In this document: positions 1 to 11,108 of the stretch, piece by piece | Layout of the letters: every line of letters starts with the position of its first letter | How positions within the stretch are numbered: the first letter of the stretch is position 1 | Source of the DNA: Lachnospiraceae bacterium | Lineage (GTDB): Bacteria; Bacillota; Clostridia; Lachnospirales; Lachnospiraceae | Reading direction: 5' to 3' | Length of the DNA stretch: 64,000 bases | Assembly (NCBI GenBank): GCA_017620255.1 | Contig: JAFZQU010000022.1 | Coordinates: forward strand, 1-64,000 | Notes under the pieces: generated by a model | Seen by the model: only the letters and a program-made list of their open reading frames with translations | The model's database searches: none | What the model was told of the DNA's origin: nothing | Program-made: the position numbers and the translations under genes

Positions 1-136
1 AGGGATTCCCGCCTAAGGAAAAGCTGAAGCTCCCAGGACAGCTATTCTAAAAACATAGCCCGTTGAACGGAATACTATTTTGAAGAGGATGTCTTTGGAA
101 CTGACGACAGACTGCTATAGTATTTCAATTAAAATA

Positions 137-150
137 CAAACAGACGTTCG
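137..150 (+). promoter_or_regulatory. Putative LexA (DinR-type) SOS box upstream of uvrB
   Basis: The 14-mer CAAACAGACGTTCG matches the Bacillus-type LexA/DinR consensus CGAACRNRYGTTYG at every defined position except the second (A instead of G). It lies 7 bases before the -35 box of the uvrB promoter, where a repressor would block transcription. uvrB is a classical LexA target in Firmicutes. That LexA binds here is inferred. Confidence 0.7.
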
Positions 151-157
151 ACATGCA

Positions 158-185
158 TTGAAAAAAGCCCGAAAAATGGTATACT
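158..185 (+). promoter_or_regulatory. Sigma-A type promoter for the uvrB operon
   Basis: TTGAAA at 158-163 and TATACT at 180-185 are separated by 16 bases, and the -10 box is preceded by TGG, an extended -10. The predicted start near 192 gives a leader of about 70 bases before the uvrB ATG at 263. Bases 1-136 show no gene, terminator or repeat that I can recognise. Confidence 0.7.
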
Positions 186-262
186 ATTCATGGTGTGCCA
201 TTTTCTGTTTTCAGGATTTTATATGGGAAATAATAGTATCAAACATAGGAATTTTGTGAGAA

Positions 263-2245
263 ATGGACTTTAAATTACATTCAGAATATCAACCTACAGG
301 CGATCAGCCGCAGGCCATAAAAGAACTCGTTGAAGGATTCAAGCAGGGCAATCAATTCCAGACTTTACTTGGGGTTACGGGTTCCGGCAAGACCTTCACG
401 ATGGCTAACGTGATCGCTGCTCTGAACAAGCCGACTCTGATCATTGCACATAATAAGACTCTGGCGGGGCAGCTGTACTCTGAAATGAAGGAATTCTTCC
501 CCGAGAACGCGGTGGAGTATTTTGTATCCTACTACGATTATTACCAGCCGGAAGCCTATGTGCCTTCAACGGACACCTATATTGAAAAAGATTCATCCGT
601 GAATGATGAGATCGATAAACTCAGACTGTCTGCAACCGCCTCTCTTTCCGAGAGACGGGATGTGGTGGTCGTCGCATCGGTTTCCTGTATCTACGGTCTG
701 GGCAGTCCGCAGGATTACCTGGATATGATCGTGTCCCTGCGGCCCGGCATGGTAAAGGACCGGGATGTGGTCGTGCGCGAACTGATCGATATCAATTACG
801 AACGCAACCAGATGGATTTCGGCCGCGGTAAATTCCGTGTGCTGGGAGATGTGATCGAACTGTTCCCGGCCTGGGATTCAGACCGGGCGGTCCGGATCGA
901 ATTCTTCGGGGATGAGATCGACAGGATCACGGAGATAGACGCACTGACCGGAGAAAAGAAAGCGGAATTAAGTCACTTTGCCGTCTTCCCTGCCTCCCAT
1001 TACGTGATCGCACCGGAAAAGATCGCACATGCCTGCGATACGATCGAGGCGGAACTGACAGAACGTGTAAAGTTCTTTCAGGGTGAGGAGAAACTGCTGG
1101 AAGCACAGCGCATTTCCGAACGCACGCATTACGATATCGAAATGCTTAAGGAAACCGGTTTCTGCTCGGGTATTGAGAATTATTCCAGACATCTGTACGG
1201 ACTTGAGCCCGGTGCAACGCCGTACACACTGATGAACTATTTTCCGGATGATTATCTCATCATTATCGATGAATCGCATATGACGATCCCGCAGATCAGG
1301 GGAATGTTCAACGGGGACCAGTCCAGGAAGACAACCCTGATCGATTACGGCTTCCGACTGCCCTCTGCAAAGGACAACCGCCCCTTGAACTTTGGCGAGT
1401 TTGAAGGTAAAATAGACCAGATGATGTTCGTCTCCGCAACGCCCGCCGAATATGAGACAGAGCACGAATTACTGCGGGTCGAACAGATCATACGTCCGAC
1501 AGGATTACTGGATCCGGAAGTGGTCGTGAAACCGACGGAAGGCCAGATCGATGACCTGATCGCCGAGATCCGCAAGGAGACCGGGCGCAACAATAAGGTG
1601 CTGGTCACCACGCTGACCAAGCGGATGGCCGAAGACCTGACCGACTATATGCGCGAAGTGGGAATCCGCGTCAAATACCTGCATTCCGATGTGGATACGC
1701 TGGAACGTGCGGAGATCATCAGGGACATGCGTCTGGATGTATTCGATGTGCTTGTCGGGATCAATCTGCTCAGGGAAGGACTGGATATTCCGGAGATCTC
1801 CCTGGTCGCGATCCTGGATGCGGATAAAGAAGGCTTTCTCCGTTCCGAAACGTCTCTTGTCCAGACGATCGGACGTGCGGCGCGTAATGTGGACGGCCAC
1901 GTGATCATGTATGCGGATACCATGACGGATTCCATGAAGAACGCGATATCCGAGACAGACCGCCGGCGCATGATACAGCAGAAATATAATGAAGAACACG
2001 GGATCACGCCGACCTCCATCAAAAAGGCCGTGCGCGACCTGATCAGTATCTCCAAAGAGATCGCAAAAGAAGAGATGCGGTTTGAAAAGGATCCGGAGTC
2101 CATGGACAGAAAGGAACTGGAGAAGCTGATCGGACAGGTGAAAAAGAAGATGCAGCAGGCTGCGGCTGATCTTGATTTTGAATCGGCGGCCATGCTGAGA
2201 GATAAGATGTTGTCGCTGCGCAAGCAGCTGGAGGATATCAAGTGA
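263..2245 (+). CDS. uvrB: UvrABC system protein B (excinuclease subunit, damage-verifying helicase)
   Basis: UvrB receives damaged DNA from UvrA, verifies the lesion with its beta-hairpin and recruits UvrC in nucleotide excision repair. The 660-residue length is normal for the family. Walker A GVTGSGKT is at residues 37-44, the tyrosine-rich hairpin motif [12 protein letters not shown] is near 91-102, and the DESH helicase motif is near 338. A C-terminal UVR motif near 622-657 ([14 protein letters not shown]) contacts UvrC. The ATG start fits the usual [16 protein letters not shown] opening. A LexA-like box and promoter lie upstream. The stop overlaps the GTG start of the next gene, so translation is coupled to a polysaccharide-type gene rather than to uvrA. 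Confidence 0.98.
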   Translation: MDFKLHSEYQPTGDQPQAIKELVEGFKQGNQFQTLLGVTGSGKTFTMANVIAALNKPTLIIAHNKTLAGQLYSEMKEFFPENAVEYFVSYYDYYQPEAYVPSTDTYIEKDSSVNDEIDKLRLSATASLSERRDVVVVASVSCIYGLGSPQDYLDMIVSLRPGMVKDRDVVVRELIDINYERNQMDFGRGKFRVLGDVIELFPAWDSDRAVRIEFFGDEIDRITEIDALTGEKKAELSHFAVFPASHYVIAPEKIAHACDTIEAELTERVKFFQGEEKLLEAQRISERTHYDIEMLKETGFCSGIENYSRHLYGLEPGATPYTLMNYFPDDYLIIIDESHMTIPQIRGMFNGDQSRKTTLIDYGFRLPSAKDNRPLNFGEFEGKIDQMMFVSATPAEYETEHELLRVEQIIRPTGLLDPEVVVKPTEGQIDDLIAEIRKETGRNNKVLVTTLTKRMAEDLTDYMREVGIRVKYLHSDVDTLERAEIIRDMRLDVFDVLVGINLLREGLDIPEISLVAILDADKEGFLRSETSLVQTIGRAARNVDGHVIMYADTMTDSMKNAISETDRRRMIQQKYNEEHGITPTSIKKAVRDLISISKEIAKEEMRFEKDPESMDRKELEKLIGQVKKKMQQAAADLDFESAAMLRDKMLSLRKQLEDIK

Positions 2246-3006
2246 GCAGGATCTCCATCGTTGTTCCAACCTATAATGAAAAAGAGAATGTGGGTAATCT
2301 GGTCAACCAGATCGATTACGCCCTGCGCAATATCGACTATGAAGTGATCTTTGTGGATGATTCGACGGATGAAACGCCGGACATGATCCGCAAAGTCATG
2401 CAGGAAAACAGCAACGTGCGCATGGAACACAGGACTTTGGAAAAGGGCCTTGCCACAGCTGTGCTGAAGGGATTTTCGATGGCGGAAGGAGATTATATCG
2501 CCGTTATGGATGCGGATCTGCAGCACCCGCCGACAGTTCTCAGGTCCATGTATGCCGTACTTGAGAGCGGCGCTGATTTCTGCATTCCGAGCCGGTTCAT
2601 TCCCGGCGGATCGGATGGAGGACTCGGCCCGTACCGCAAACTTGTTTCGGGCGTGGCACGCTACATCGGCAAGATCCTGCTTCCCTGTTTAAGAAAGATA
2701 TCCGACCCGACAAGCGGCCTGTTCATGTTCAGAAAACAGGTGATCCGGGACGCGGACCTTCGGCCGATCGGATGGAAGATCCTGGTGGAAGTGCTTGCAA
2801 CAGGTACGTTCCGCACGGTTGTTGAGATCCCTTATAAGTTCCAGGCAAGACCTGCCGGAGAGTCCAAACTGTCATCCAAAGTGACTATGGAATATCTGAT
2901 GCAGATCCGGGATCTGATGAAGCGCGGCAAAAAGCAAAAAGGAATGAAAGTGATACGCTGGTCTTATGAAAGGATGAAGGCCGCGGAGAAACAATATGGT
3001 ATTTAG
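2242..3006 (+). CDS. Family 2 glycosyltransferase, dolichyl/polyprenyl-phosphate sugar synthase (DPM1) type
   Basis: This 254-residue cytosolic enzyme has a GT-A fold opening ([12 protein letters not shown]), the VDDSTDET loop near residue 35-42 and the DADLQHPP metal/nucleotide motif near 90, typical of DPM1-like enzymes that load a sugar on a polyprenyl phosphate. It lacks the C-terminal membrane helices found in GtrB/ArnC relatives. The start is GTG, forming a GTGA overlap with the uvrB stop, and the 3' end overlaps the MBOAT gene by 11 bases. Context suggests it supplies a lipid-linked sugar to the following O-acyltransferase cassette; the sugar is unknown. Confidence 0.88.
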   Translation: MSRISIVVPTYNEKENVGNLVNQIDYALRNIDYEVIFVDDSTDETPDMIRKVMQENSNVRMEHRTLEKGLATAVLKGFSMAEGDYIAVMDADLQHPPTVLRSMYAVLESGADFCIPSRFIPGGSDGGLGPYRKLVSGVARYIGKILLPCLRKISDPTSGLFMFRKQVIRDADLRPIGWKILVEVLATGTFRTVVEIPYKFQARPAGESKLSSKVTMEYLMQIRDLMKRGKKQKGMKVIRWSYERMKAAEKQYGI

Positions 3007-4504
3007 TTCGCTCATTTTTCTGTGCATTTTTTTACCGGTCATGATCATCGGTTATTATGTGCTTCCTAAGAGCTGCAAGAATGTATTTCTGCTCTTGGGA
3101 AGTCTGTTTTTCTATGCCTGGGGAGAACCGGCATATATATTCCTGATGCTCTCATCCGTTATCGGGAATTATCTGTTTGGCATGCTGATCTATGCCATGG
3201 CCCGCAGGGAAGAAAAAAAGGGGATCGCTTCCACGGTAACCGGCCAGGCCGGACGCTCCGCCCTGCGCCGCCTGATGATGATCCTGGCCGTGGTCTTCAA
3301 TGTGGGCATTCTGATCTACTTCAAATACTTCACGCTTCTGGTGCAGACTGCGGATGATCTGTTCCATGCGAATCTGACCGTTCCCGAGATCGCTCTTCCG
3401 ATCGGTATCTCTTTCTATACGTTTCAGGGACTGTCCTATGTGATCGATGTATACCGCGCAGAGGGACGCCTTCTGGAAGACGGCAGCAGGGAAAGTCTGG
3501 TGCAGAAGAATTTCATCAATCTTGCCCTGTATATCTCCATGTTCCCGCAGCTGATCGCAGGGCCGATCGTACGCTACACGGACATCAGGGGATTCCTGAA
3601 AGAGAGAAAGATCTCAACGGATGATTTTGCCCGCGGGATCGAACGGTTCATTGTGGGACTGGCGAAAAAAGTCCTTCTTGCAAATACGATCGGAGAAGTG
3701 GCCGACAAGATCTTTTCCGGAAACGTGTCTTATATGGGAACGGGTGTTGCCTGGGTCGGTGCGCTTTGCTACACCCTGCAGATCTTTTATGATTTTTCCG
3801 GATATTCCGACATGGCGATCGGGCTTGGCCGGATATTCGGATTCCACTTTATGGAGAACTTCAACTTCCCGTATATTTCGAGATCGATCACGGAGTTCTG
3901 GCGCAGGTGGCATATTTCCCTGTCCACGTGGTTCCGTGATTATCTGTATATCCCGCTTGGCGGAAACCGCAAGGGAAATGTGTATCTGCATCTGCTGATC
4001 GTTTTCCTTGTGACCGGCATCTGGCACGGCGCGGCCTGGGGATACCTGGTATGGGGTCTCTGGCACGGCCTGTTTATGCTGATCGAACGGTCCTTCCGCG
4101 GGAAAAATGTGACCGCAAAAGTGCCCGGCATCCTGAAATGGCTGTACACGATGCTTGTTGTCATGTTCGGATGGGTGCTGTTTAAACTGGAGGAAGTACC
4201 GGCGGCGATCGCATACATCGGCCGGATGCTGCATATCGGCGTCGGCTCCTATACGGATTTCGGTGTGCGCTATTACCTGGATAACCGCACGATCTTTTTC
4301 CTGATCCTTGCGGTCCTTGCGGCGATCCCGTGGGCGGAAGTGCTGCCGCGGCGGCTCGGCTGCCGGGTTTCACAGATCGGGCTCTCTTCCGGTGCAAGCG
4401 TGCTCTGTGTCGTGAAACGGGTACTGCTGATCGCGCTGCTGTTAGTCTGCATGCTCTTTATCGTAAACAGTACCTATAACCCGTTTATATACTTCCGGTT
4501 CTGA
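2996..4504 (+). CDS. MBOAT-family membrane O-acyltransferase (AlgI/DltB-like)
   Basis: The 502-residue polytopic protein opens with the family signature [14 protein letters not shown] and has about ten membrane segments. It contains the conserved FWRRWHISLSTWFRDYLYIP motif near residue 300 and the putative catalytic histidine in TGIWHGAAWGYLVWGLWHG near 340. MBOAT proteins of this type pass acetyl groups across the membrane to extracellular glycans, usually together with an AlgX/AlgJ-like SGNH partner. The next gene encodes such a partner 8 bases downstream. The acceptor glycan cannot be read from sequence. Confidence 0.93.
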   Translation: MVFSSLIFLCIFLPVMIIGYYVLPKSCKNVFLLLGSLFFYAWGEPAYIFLMLSSVIGNYLFGMLIYAMARREEKKGIASTVTGQAGRSALRRLMMILAVVFNVGILIYFKYFTLLVQTADDLFHANLTVPEIALPIGISFYTFQGLSYVIDVYRAEGRLLEDGSRESLVQKNFINLALYISMFPQLIAGPIVRYTDIRGFLKERKISTDDFARGIERFIVGLAKKVLLANTIGEVADKIFSGNVSYMGTGVAWVGALCYTLQIFYDFSGYSDMAIGLGRIFGFHFMENFNFPYISRSITEFWRRWHISLSTWFRDYLYIPLGGNRKGNVYLHLLIVFLVTGIWHGAAWGYLVWGLWHGLFMLIERSFRGKNVTAKVPGILKWLYTMLVVMFGWVLFKLEEVPAAIAYIGRMLHIGVGSYTDFGVRYYLDNRTIFFLILAVLAAIPWAEVLPRRLGCRVSQIGLSSGASVLCVVKRVLLIALLLVCMLFIVNSTYNPFIYFRF

Positions 4505-4512
4505 GAAAAAAC

Positions 4513-6018
4513 ATGAAAACGAAAATCTTTAACATCGTATTCATAGTATTGTTCATGGCGGTTCTGATCGTTCCCGTGATCTTCATGAATACGAAGGAAA
4601 ATCAAATATCCGCGATCGATAACAAGATCCTGACCGAATGGCCCGGATTTTCGCCGGATCTGTCTTCCAGGGAAGAACTGGAAAACTATCTGAGCGACCG
4701 CATCGGTTTCCGTGAGCAGGCGATCGAAACCTATATCGAACTGAATGACAAACTGTTCTATGTGATGGTACATCCCTTGTTCATGTACGGGCAGGACGGC
4801 CATATCTTTTTCAAGGAAGATTCCTATATCGAGGGATACCAGCGCCTGAACACGGACGGCCCGTATCTGGATTCCATGGTGGATTTCCTGCAGCGGACCA
4901 CAGATTATCTTAACAGCAAGGATATCCGCTTCCTCTACTATCTGTGCCCCGATAAAAAATCGATCTATCCGGAGTATTTCCCCAAGAGTATTCACGTCAA
5001 CACGGAAAACGAGAGCGTGATCGATCATATGAAGAGCAGTCTGTCGAAAACGGATGTGGATTACATCATACCGACGGATGAACTGATCGCGGCCAAGCAG
5101 GACAGGGTGGTATACAACAAAAAATACGACGCCACGCACTGGAATGAGTTCGGTGCATTCCTGGGGCATAAGCTGATCGATGATAAGATCCAGCAGTGGT
5201 TTGATGATGTGCCGCCCCTTACGGAGGATGATTTTGACCTCACTTACGAAACGATGGAAACGCTGGATGTGGCAAAATTCCCGATCAACGAATCGGTGCC
5301 TGTTTACACGCTGAAAGAAGAGCGTGCGGAGGATTCGTCGGGCTATCTGGAGCCGTATCTGAAGTGCACGACGACGAATTTTTACACGCATTATAAGAAT
5401 CCGAACTGTCCAAACGACAGGATCCTTCTGGTATTCACGGACAGTTATTTTGCCAGTTATGTCCGTTTTTACACCAACCGGTTTAAGGAAGTCTATTTCA
5501 TACACAGGCAGAACTACGATTATCTGCAGTACATGGTCAATCTGACGTTCCCGGACATGGTGGTCTTTGAGACCGCGGAACGCTCGATCATGGGCGAAAT
5601 GGTATCGAATGCTGATTTTACCGACTATTACTATGAACCGCCTTATCCGGGCGTACAGGATCTGAAAAAGACGGAGGATGTAACTTATCTGGTGACATCC
5701 ACGGTGGGCGTCCGCAGGGACGGTGCCACCCTGTACCTGAATCCCGAAGTGGGAGAGAATATCATCTCCTTAAGCGGACGGATCAAAAAGACGGATCCCG
5801 ATAAAACCTACCGCATTTACGCGCATGTGCAGGAAGTCTACCTGGAAGCCGATTACTGTGCGCTGCACAGGATCGCGGAGTTTGACGGGCTGGATGAATT
5901 CTCCTTCAGTGTGCAGCGAAGGTACATGGCGCAGGGACCGATCGAACTGATCGCTGTGGATACAGACAGCGGTGAGCAGTTCCTGCTGGAAACATTTGAG
6001 GTCATATATGGGCAGTGA
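4513..6018 (+). CDS. DHHW/AlgX-like extracytoplasmic SGNH-type acetyltransferase partner
   Basis: A 501-residue protein with an N-terminal membrane anchor or uncleaved signal (residues about 7-27) and an extracytoplasmic domain. It carries FTDSYF near residue 316, a plausible nucleophilic serine, and the [12 protein letters not shown] motif near 200, giving the Asp/His-Trp pair of AlgX/DHHW proteins. Such proteins complete O-acetylation of glycans delivered by an AlgI-type MBOAT protein. The gene follows the MBOAT gene by 8 bases, and its 3' end overlaps the uvrA start by 11 bases. The C-terminal 120 residues, after the SGNH-like part, look like a beta-sandwich add-on whose role is unclear. 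Confidence 0.82.
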   Translation: MKTKIFNIVFIVLFMAVLIVPVIFMNTKENQISAIDNKILTEWPGFSPDLSSREELENYLSDRIGFREQAIETYIELNDKLFYVMVHPLFMYGQDGHIFFKEDSYIEGYQRLNTDGPYLDSMVDFLQRTTDYLNSKDIRFLYYLCPDKKSIYPEYFPKSIHVNTENESVIDHMKSSLSKTDVDYIIPTDELIAAKQDRVVYNKKYDATHWNEFGAFLGHKLIDDKIQQWFDDVPPLTEDDFDLTYETMETLDVAKFPINESVPVYTLKEERAEDSSGYLEPYLKCTTTNFYTHYKNPNCPNDRILLVFTDSYFASYVRFYTNRFKEVYFIHRQNYDYLQYMVNLTFPDMVVFETAERSIMGEMVSNADFTDYYYEPPYPGVQDLKKTEDVTYLVTSTVGVRRDGATLYLNPEVGENIISLSGRIKKTDPDKTYRIYAHVQEVYLEADYCALHRIAEFDGLDEFSFSVQRRYMAQGPIELIAVDTDSGEQFLLETFEVIYGQ

Positions 6019-8839
6019 GACTAAATACATTCATATACGCGGTGCGAATGAGCACAATCTGAAAAACATCACGATCGATATCCCGCGGGACAAACTGGTG
6101 GTCTTGACCGGACTGAGCGGTTCCGGCAAATCCAGTCTCGCATTTGATACTATTTATGCGGAGGGACAGCGGCGGTACATGGAATCGCTGTCGTCCTATG
6201 CAAGGCAGTTCCTCGGTCAGATGGAGAAACCCGAAGTGGAAAGCATCGAAGGCCTGCCGCCGGCGATCTCCATCGATCAGAAATCGACAAACCGCAATCC
6301 CCGTTCCACGGTGGGTACCGTGACAGAGATCTATGATTATCTGCGTCTGCTGTATGCACGTATCGGAACACCGCATTGTCCGGAATGCGGCAAGGAGATC
6401 ACCAGACAGACCGTTGACCAGATGGTGGATGCGATCCTGCACCTGCCGGAAGGCAGCAGGATCCAGTTACTCGCGCCGGTCGTCCGCGGAAAGAAAGGAC
6501 GGCATGAGAAGGTACTCGACCGCGCAAAAAAGAGCGGTTATGTACGTGTGCGCGTGGACGGCAGCCTGTATGAACTGTCGGAAGAGATCGTTCTGGACAA
6601 GAATATCAAGCATGATATCGAGATCATCGTGGACAGATTGGTCGTAAAAGACGGGATACGCAAGCGTCTTACGGATTCACTCGAGACCGTCATGGAACTG
6701 ACGGACGGCCTGGTGTACGTGGATGTCGTTGACGGGGAACAGCTTACTTTTTCGCAGAGTTTTTCCTGTCCGGACTGCGGGATCAGTATCGATGAGATCG
6801 AACCGAGGAGTTTTTCCTTCAACAATCCGTTCGGTGCCTGTCCTGTCTGTGCGGGACTCGGTTATAAGATGGAATTTGACATAGACCTGATCATACCGGA
6901 TCCGTCCTTAAGCATTATGGAAGGGGCGATCACGGTCCCGGGCTGGCAGTCCTGTAACGATACGTCCAGTTTCACCTATGCGATCTTAAAGGCTCTCACG
7001 GAGAAATACCGCTTTGATCTGAATACGCCGTTTCAGGATTATCCGGCAAAGATCAAACGGATCCTGACGGACGGAACAGACGGGCAGGAAGTGAAAGTAC
7101 ACTACCGGGGAATGCGCGGGGAAGGCGTTTATGACATCGCGTTTGAAGGACTTATCCGGAATGTGGAGCGCAGATACCGCGAGACAGGTTCGGAAACCTC
7201 CAAGGCCGAATATGAGACGTTCATGCGGATCACGCCCTGTAATGAGTGCGGCGGTATGCGTCTGAAAAAGGGCGCGCTTGCCGTTACCGTGGGCGGATAT
7301 AACATTTATGAGATCACGACCCTTTCCATTCAGGATATGCTCGAGAAATTCAATCAGATAGAGTTTTCCAAGCAGCAGCTCCTGATCGGTCACAGGATCA
7401 TCAAGGAGATCAGACAGAGACTGGGCTTCCTGGTGCAGGTGGGACTTGACTACCTGACGCTGGCACGCAGTACGGGATCCCTTTCCGGTGGCGAAGCACA
7501 GCGGATCCGTCTTGCGACACAGATCGGTTCGGGCCTGGTAGGCGTTGCCTATATCCTGGATGAACCGAGTATCGGACTGCATCAGAGGGACAACGAGAAA
7601 CTGCTTGCCGCCCTGAAGGATCTGCGCGATCTGGGTAATACACTGATCGTAGTCGAGCACGATGAGGATACCATGCGCGCTGCAGATCATGTCGTGGATA
7701 TCGGACCGGGTGCCGGAGAACACGGCGGAGAGATCATTGCGCAGGGCACGGTGGAAGATATCATCGCGGCAAAGGATTCCATCACGGGCAAATATCTGAG
7801 CGGTGAACTGAAGATACCGGTTCCGGAAAAACGCCGTGTTCCGACGGGATATCTGGAAGTAAAGGGTGCGGCAGAAAACAATCTGAAGAATATCAACGTG
7901 AAGTTTCCGCTTGGCGTCTTTACATGCGTTACCGGAGTTTCCGGTTCCGGAAAATCATCGCTCGTCAATGAGATCCTGCATAAAAAACTCGCCAAGGTAC
8001 TGAACCGGGCGCGCCTGATCCCCGGCAAACATAAAGAAATCCTGGGAACAGAGCAGTTAGACAAGATCATCTGCATCGACCAGTCCCCGATCGGAAGAAG
8101 TCCCCGGTCAAACCCGGCAACCTACACCGGTCTGTTCGACCAGATCCGGGATCTGTTTGCATCGACGTCCGATGCAAAGGAACGCGGATACAGCAAGGGC
8201 AGGTTCAGTTTCAATGTCAAAGGCGGACGTTGCGAAGCCTGTGCAGGCGACGGGATCATCAAGATCGAAATGCACTTTCTGCCGGACGTATATGTGCCCT
8301 GTGAAGTCTGCCACGGAAAGCGGTACAACCGTGAAACGCTGGAAGTCAGATACAAGGGAAAGAACATTTATGATGTCCTGAACATGACCGTGGAAGAAGC
8401 ACTGCATTTCTTTGAGCATATACCTTCGATCCGCAGAAAGATCGAGACGCTCTATGATGTGGGACTTTCCTATATCCGTCTCGGACAGCCGTCAACGACG
8501 TTATCCGGCGGTGAGGCGCAGAGGGTGAAACTGGCAACGGAACTGAGCAGACGCAGCACGGGAAGGACCATCTATGTGCTGGATGAACCCACTACGGGAT
8601 TGCATTTTGCGGATGTCCACAAGCTGGTCGACATCCTGCAGAAGCTGACGGAAGGCGGAAATACCGTCATCGTGATCGAACACAATCTTGATGTGATCAA
8701 GACGGCGGATTATATTATTGATATGGGACCGGAAGGCGGCGCCCTCGGAGGAAAAGTCGTGGCGCAGGGCACACCGGAACAGGTTGCGAAGAACAAAAGA
8801 TCCTATACCGGATACTATATAGATCAGATGCTGAAATAG
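6008..8839 (+). CDS. uvrA: UvrABC system protein A (DNA damage sensor ATPase)
   Basis: UvrA is the tandem-ABC ATPase that finds distorted DNA and loads UvrB. From ATG 6008 the protein is 943 residues, the usual length; the frame also offers a start at 5972, but the opening [20 protein letters not shown] fits the family only from 6008. Walker [10 protein letters not shown] is near residue 31, a second Walker A (GVSGSGKSS) is near 644, and two LSGGEAQR signatures are visible. Zinc-binding CPDC/CPVC and CEAC/CEVC pairs are present. It overlaps the DHHW gene by 11 bases and shows no clear promoter of its own, so it probably depends on the uvrB promoter far upstream. Confidence 0.97.
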   Translation: MGSETKYIHIRGANEHNLKNITIDIPRDKLVVLTGLSGSGKSSLAFDTIYAEGQRRYMESLSSYARQFLGQMEKPEVESIEGLPPAISIDQKSTNRNPRSTVGTVTEIYDYLRLLYARIGTPHCPECGKEITRQTVDQMVDAILHLPEGSRIQLLAPVVRGKKGRHEKVLDRAKKSGYVRVRVDGSLYELSEEIVLDKNIKHDIEIIVDRLVVKDGIRKRLTDSLETVMELTDGLVYVDVVDGEQLTFSQSFSCPDCGISIDEIEPRSFSFNNPFGACPVCAGLGYKMEFDIDLIIPDPSLSIMEGAITVPGWQSCNDTSSFTYAILKALTEKYRFDLNTPFQDYPAKIKRILTDGTDGQEVKVHYRGMRGEGVYDIAFEGLIRNVERRYRETGSETSKAEYETFMRITPCNECGGMRLKKGALAVTVGGYNIYEITTLSIQDMLEKFNQIEFSKQQLLIGHRIIKEIRQRLGFLVQVGLDYLTLARSTGSLSGGEAQRIRLATQIGSGLVGVAYILDEPSIGLHQRDNEKLLAALKDLRDLGNTLIVVEHDEDTMRAADHVVDIGPGAGEHGGEIIAQGTVEDIIAAKDSITGKYLSGELKIPVPEKRRVPTGYLEVKGAAENNLKNINVKFPLGVFTCVTGVSGSGKSSLVNEILHKKLAKVLNRARLIPGKHKEILGTEQLDKIICIDQSPIGRSPRSNPATYTGLFDQIRDLFASTSDAKERGYSKGRFSFNVKGGRCEACAGDGIIKIEMHFLPDVYVPCEVCHGKRYNRETLEVRYKGKNIYDVLNMTVEEALHFFEHIPSIRRKIETLYDVGLSYIRLGQPSTTLSGGEAQRVKLATELSRRSTGRTIYVLDEPTTGLHFADVHKLVDILQKLTEGGNTVIVIEHNLDVIKTADYIIDMGPEGGALGGKVVAQGTPEQVAKNKRSYTGYYIDQMLK

Positions 8840-8870
8840 CTGATCGGAAGACGATAAAGGAGGCACATAC

Positions 8871-11108
8871 ATGAAGAAAGGATTGCTGATCGGACTGATC
8901 GCGGGCGTGCTGGTGCTCGGTGTCGCCATCGGTGCTGCAACTGCCGTGATCAAACATTTTCAGGCGAACCGCGCGATCACAAAAGTACAGGACGGGGACT
9001 CCTCTGACGATACGGATACGCTGGATGAGGATCTTCCGGATCTTGCCGCCCCGGCAGGCATGGAAAGACCTAAATTCCTGGCGGCGGAGCAGACAACCGT
9101 TTCCTATACACCAAGCGTGGCACCGTATCATACGGATATGCAGTTGTCCAATATTGTCAATAAGGATTATGTGTATCTGCAGGATGCGCAGTTAAAGAAG
9201 CTGGTGGAAAACAATTTTGTGGTTTCCGGCCGGTATGATACGGAATTTTTTGCGCAATATGAGGATAACCGTTATTTCCAGTTTCCGAATTTTGTCACGA
9301 CCGATTCCATGATGCATACCTACCATCTGTATTTTGCGATGCTGCAGAAAAAAACGGAAAAGAGGGAACTGTTTTCCAAAGTGGATGCGATGAGCAAAGC
9401 GATGCTTGAAGAGAGCAGGAAGCAGTACGAAACCCTGAAGGGCAGCGAATGGGAAGAAGCGGCGCTGCTCAACTACACATTCTTCACGGTAGGCGCAAAC
9501 CTTATGGATCCGTCTTCTTCCATTGACGCACCGGTATCGGAGCTGGCAGAGGCGGAGCTTTCGCTGATCAAAGCGGAAGGCGGAGTTTCAACTTCACCGC
9601 TCTTTAATGAATATGAGGATTATTCGCAGTACAAGCCCAGAGGATATTATGAGGGCGACGAACAGCTTGAACGTTATTTCCGCGGGATGATGTGGTACGG
9701 ACGGCGCAATTTCAGCCAGAAGAGTGAACTGCTCGACAGGAGTGCACTGCTTATGACGATGGCATTAAACGACTGCGCACTTTCCGAATGGGAATCCGTA
9801 TACGCCGTTACCGCTTTCTTTGCAGGCGCATCCGATGACAGCGGATATTATGAATATATGCCTCTCATCAGGGAAGCATTCGGAGAGGGCGTACAGACGG
9901 AGGACCTGATCGGAAACAAAAAGGGTTTCCAGAAGTTCCACAAGATGACAGCAACACTCGCTCCGCCGAAGATTAATTCCGTCCCGTTTGACGATGACGA
10001 AGGTAAGACCGATAAGACACAGGAAGCAAAAGGCTTCCGTTTCATGGGCCAGCGCTTCAGCCTGGATGAGGCGGTCTTTACGCAGCTGACATACAGCAAG
10101 GTGGAAGAAACCGCGGACGGAAAGCAGAGACTTTTGCCGGATGCACTGGATGTTCCCGCAGCTCTCGGATCGAAAAAGGCCTATGAGATCCTGAAAGAAG
10201 ACGGACAGACCGCTTATCCGAACTATGATGAGCAGCTTTCAAAGGCACAGGAGGAGATCTCCAAAATGCCGGAACTGTGGACAGGCAGCCTCTATGCGGC
10301 GTGGATGAATACGCTGAATCCGCTGCTGACCGAAAAGGGTGAGGGCTATCCCTCGTTCATGACAAATGACGAATGGACCAAAAAGAGTCTGGAAAGTTAT
10401 CTTGGCAGCTGGACGGAACTCAAGCATGACACGGTCCTTTATTCCAAGCAGATGATGGCGGAAATGGGCGGCGGCGATATCGAAGTGATCGATGACCGCG
10501 GCTATGTGGAGCCTGTGCCGGAGTTGTATGAACACCTGAAGAATCTGACGAAAGATACGGCAAACGGCTTAAAGCAGTACGGACTGCTCGATGCGCAGGA
10601 CGAAGAGGACTTAAACCGCCTCGCGGAACTGTCCGGATCGCTGTGCGAGATCTCCGTCAAGGAACTGCAGAATGAAAAACTGACGGATGACGAATACGAA
10701 CTGATCCGTGCATACGGTGGATCCCTGGAGCATTTCTGGAACGAGACCGTGAAGGCGACCACGGGAGAAGAGTATAACAATCCGGAAGAATTTCCCGCCT
10801 GCCTGGTTGTGGATGTGGCAACGGATCCGAACGGGAGTGTACTGGAAGAAGCAGTCGGCGGACTGAGCACGATCTACGTGGTCGTACCCGTGGACGGATC
10901 ACTGCGGGTTGCATCCGGTATCGTCTACAACTATTATCAGTTCACACAGCCGATCAGCGACAGACTGACGGATTCCGAATGGCGCCGCATGACCGGTCTG
11001 GAAATAGATGAGAATTACGAACGGCATGAAGATCCGGACCTGGAACTGAAAAAACCGGAATGGACGAAGAGTTACCGCCAGGATTACGTTTATGAAAGCA
11101 ACTGGTAA
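8871..11108 (+). CDS. DUF3160 family membrane-anchored lipoprotein-like protein of unknown function
   Basis: The 745-residue product has one N-terminal membrane segment (about residues 5-27), a short acidic linker, and a large extracytoplasmic domain carrying NFVTTDSMMHTYHLYFAM near residue 139, the hallmark of DUF3160 proteins. No enzymatic motif is evident. A good ribosome site (AAAGGAGG) sits 9 bases before the ATG. The 3' end overlaps the CapA-like gene by 17 bases, so the two are co-translated and may act together at the cell surface. Function is unknown; I assign only the family. Confidence 0.85.
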   Translation: MKKGLLIGLIAGVLVLGVAIGAATAVIKHFQANRAITKVQDGDSSDDTDTLDEDLPDLAAPAGMERPKFLAAEQTTVSYTPSVAPYHTDMQLSNIVNKDYVYLQDAQLKKLVENNFVVSGRYDTEFFAQYEDNRYFQFPNFVTTDSMMHTYHLYFAMLQKKTEKRELFSKVDAMSKAMLEESRKQYETLKGSEWEEAALLNYTFFTVGANLMDPSSSIDAPVSELAEAELSLIKAEGGVSTSPLFNEYEDYSQYKPRGYYEGDEQLERYFRGMMWYGRRNFSQKSELLDRSALLMTMALNDCALSEWESVYAVTAFFAGASDDSGYYEYMPLIREAFGEGVQTEDLIGNKKGFQKFHKMTATLAPPKINSVPFDDDEGKTDKTQEAKGFRFMGQRFSLDEAVFTQLTYSKVEETADGKQRLLPDALDVPAALGSKKAYEILKEDGQTAYPNYDEQLSKAQEEISKMPELWTGSLYAAWMNTLNPLLTEKGEGYPSFMTNDEWTKKSLESYLGSWTELKHDTVLYSKQMMAEMGGGDIEVIDDRGYVEPVPELYEHLKNLTKDTANGLKQYGLLDAQDEEDLNRLAELSGSLCEISVKELQNEKLTDDEYELIRAYGGSLEHFWNETVKATTGEEYNNPEEFPACLVVDVATDPNGSVLEEAVGGLSTIYVVVPVDGSLRVASGIVYNYYQFTQPISDRLTDSEWRRMTGLEIDENYERHEDPDLELKKPEWTKSYRQDYVYESNW

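Noticed and set aside
1-136. Possible end of an upstream gene or small RNA
   Set aside because: All frames are short and no terminator, family or repeat can be recognised; left as unannotated intergenic sequence.
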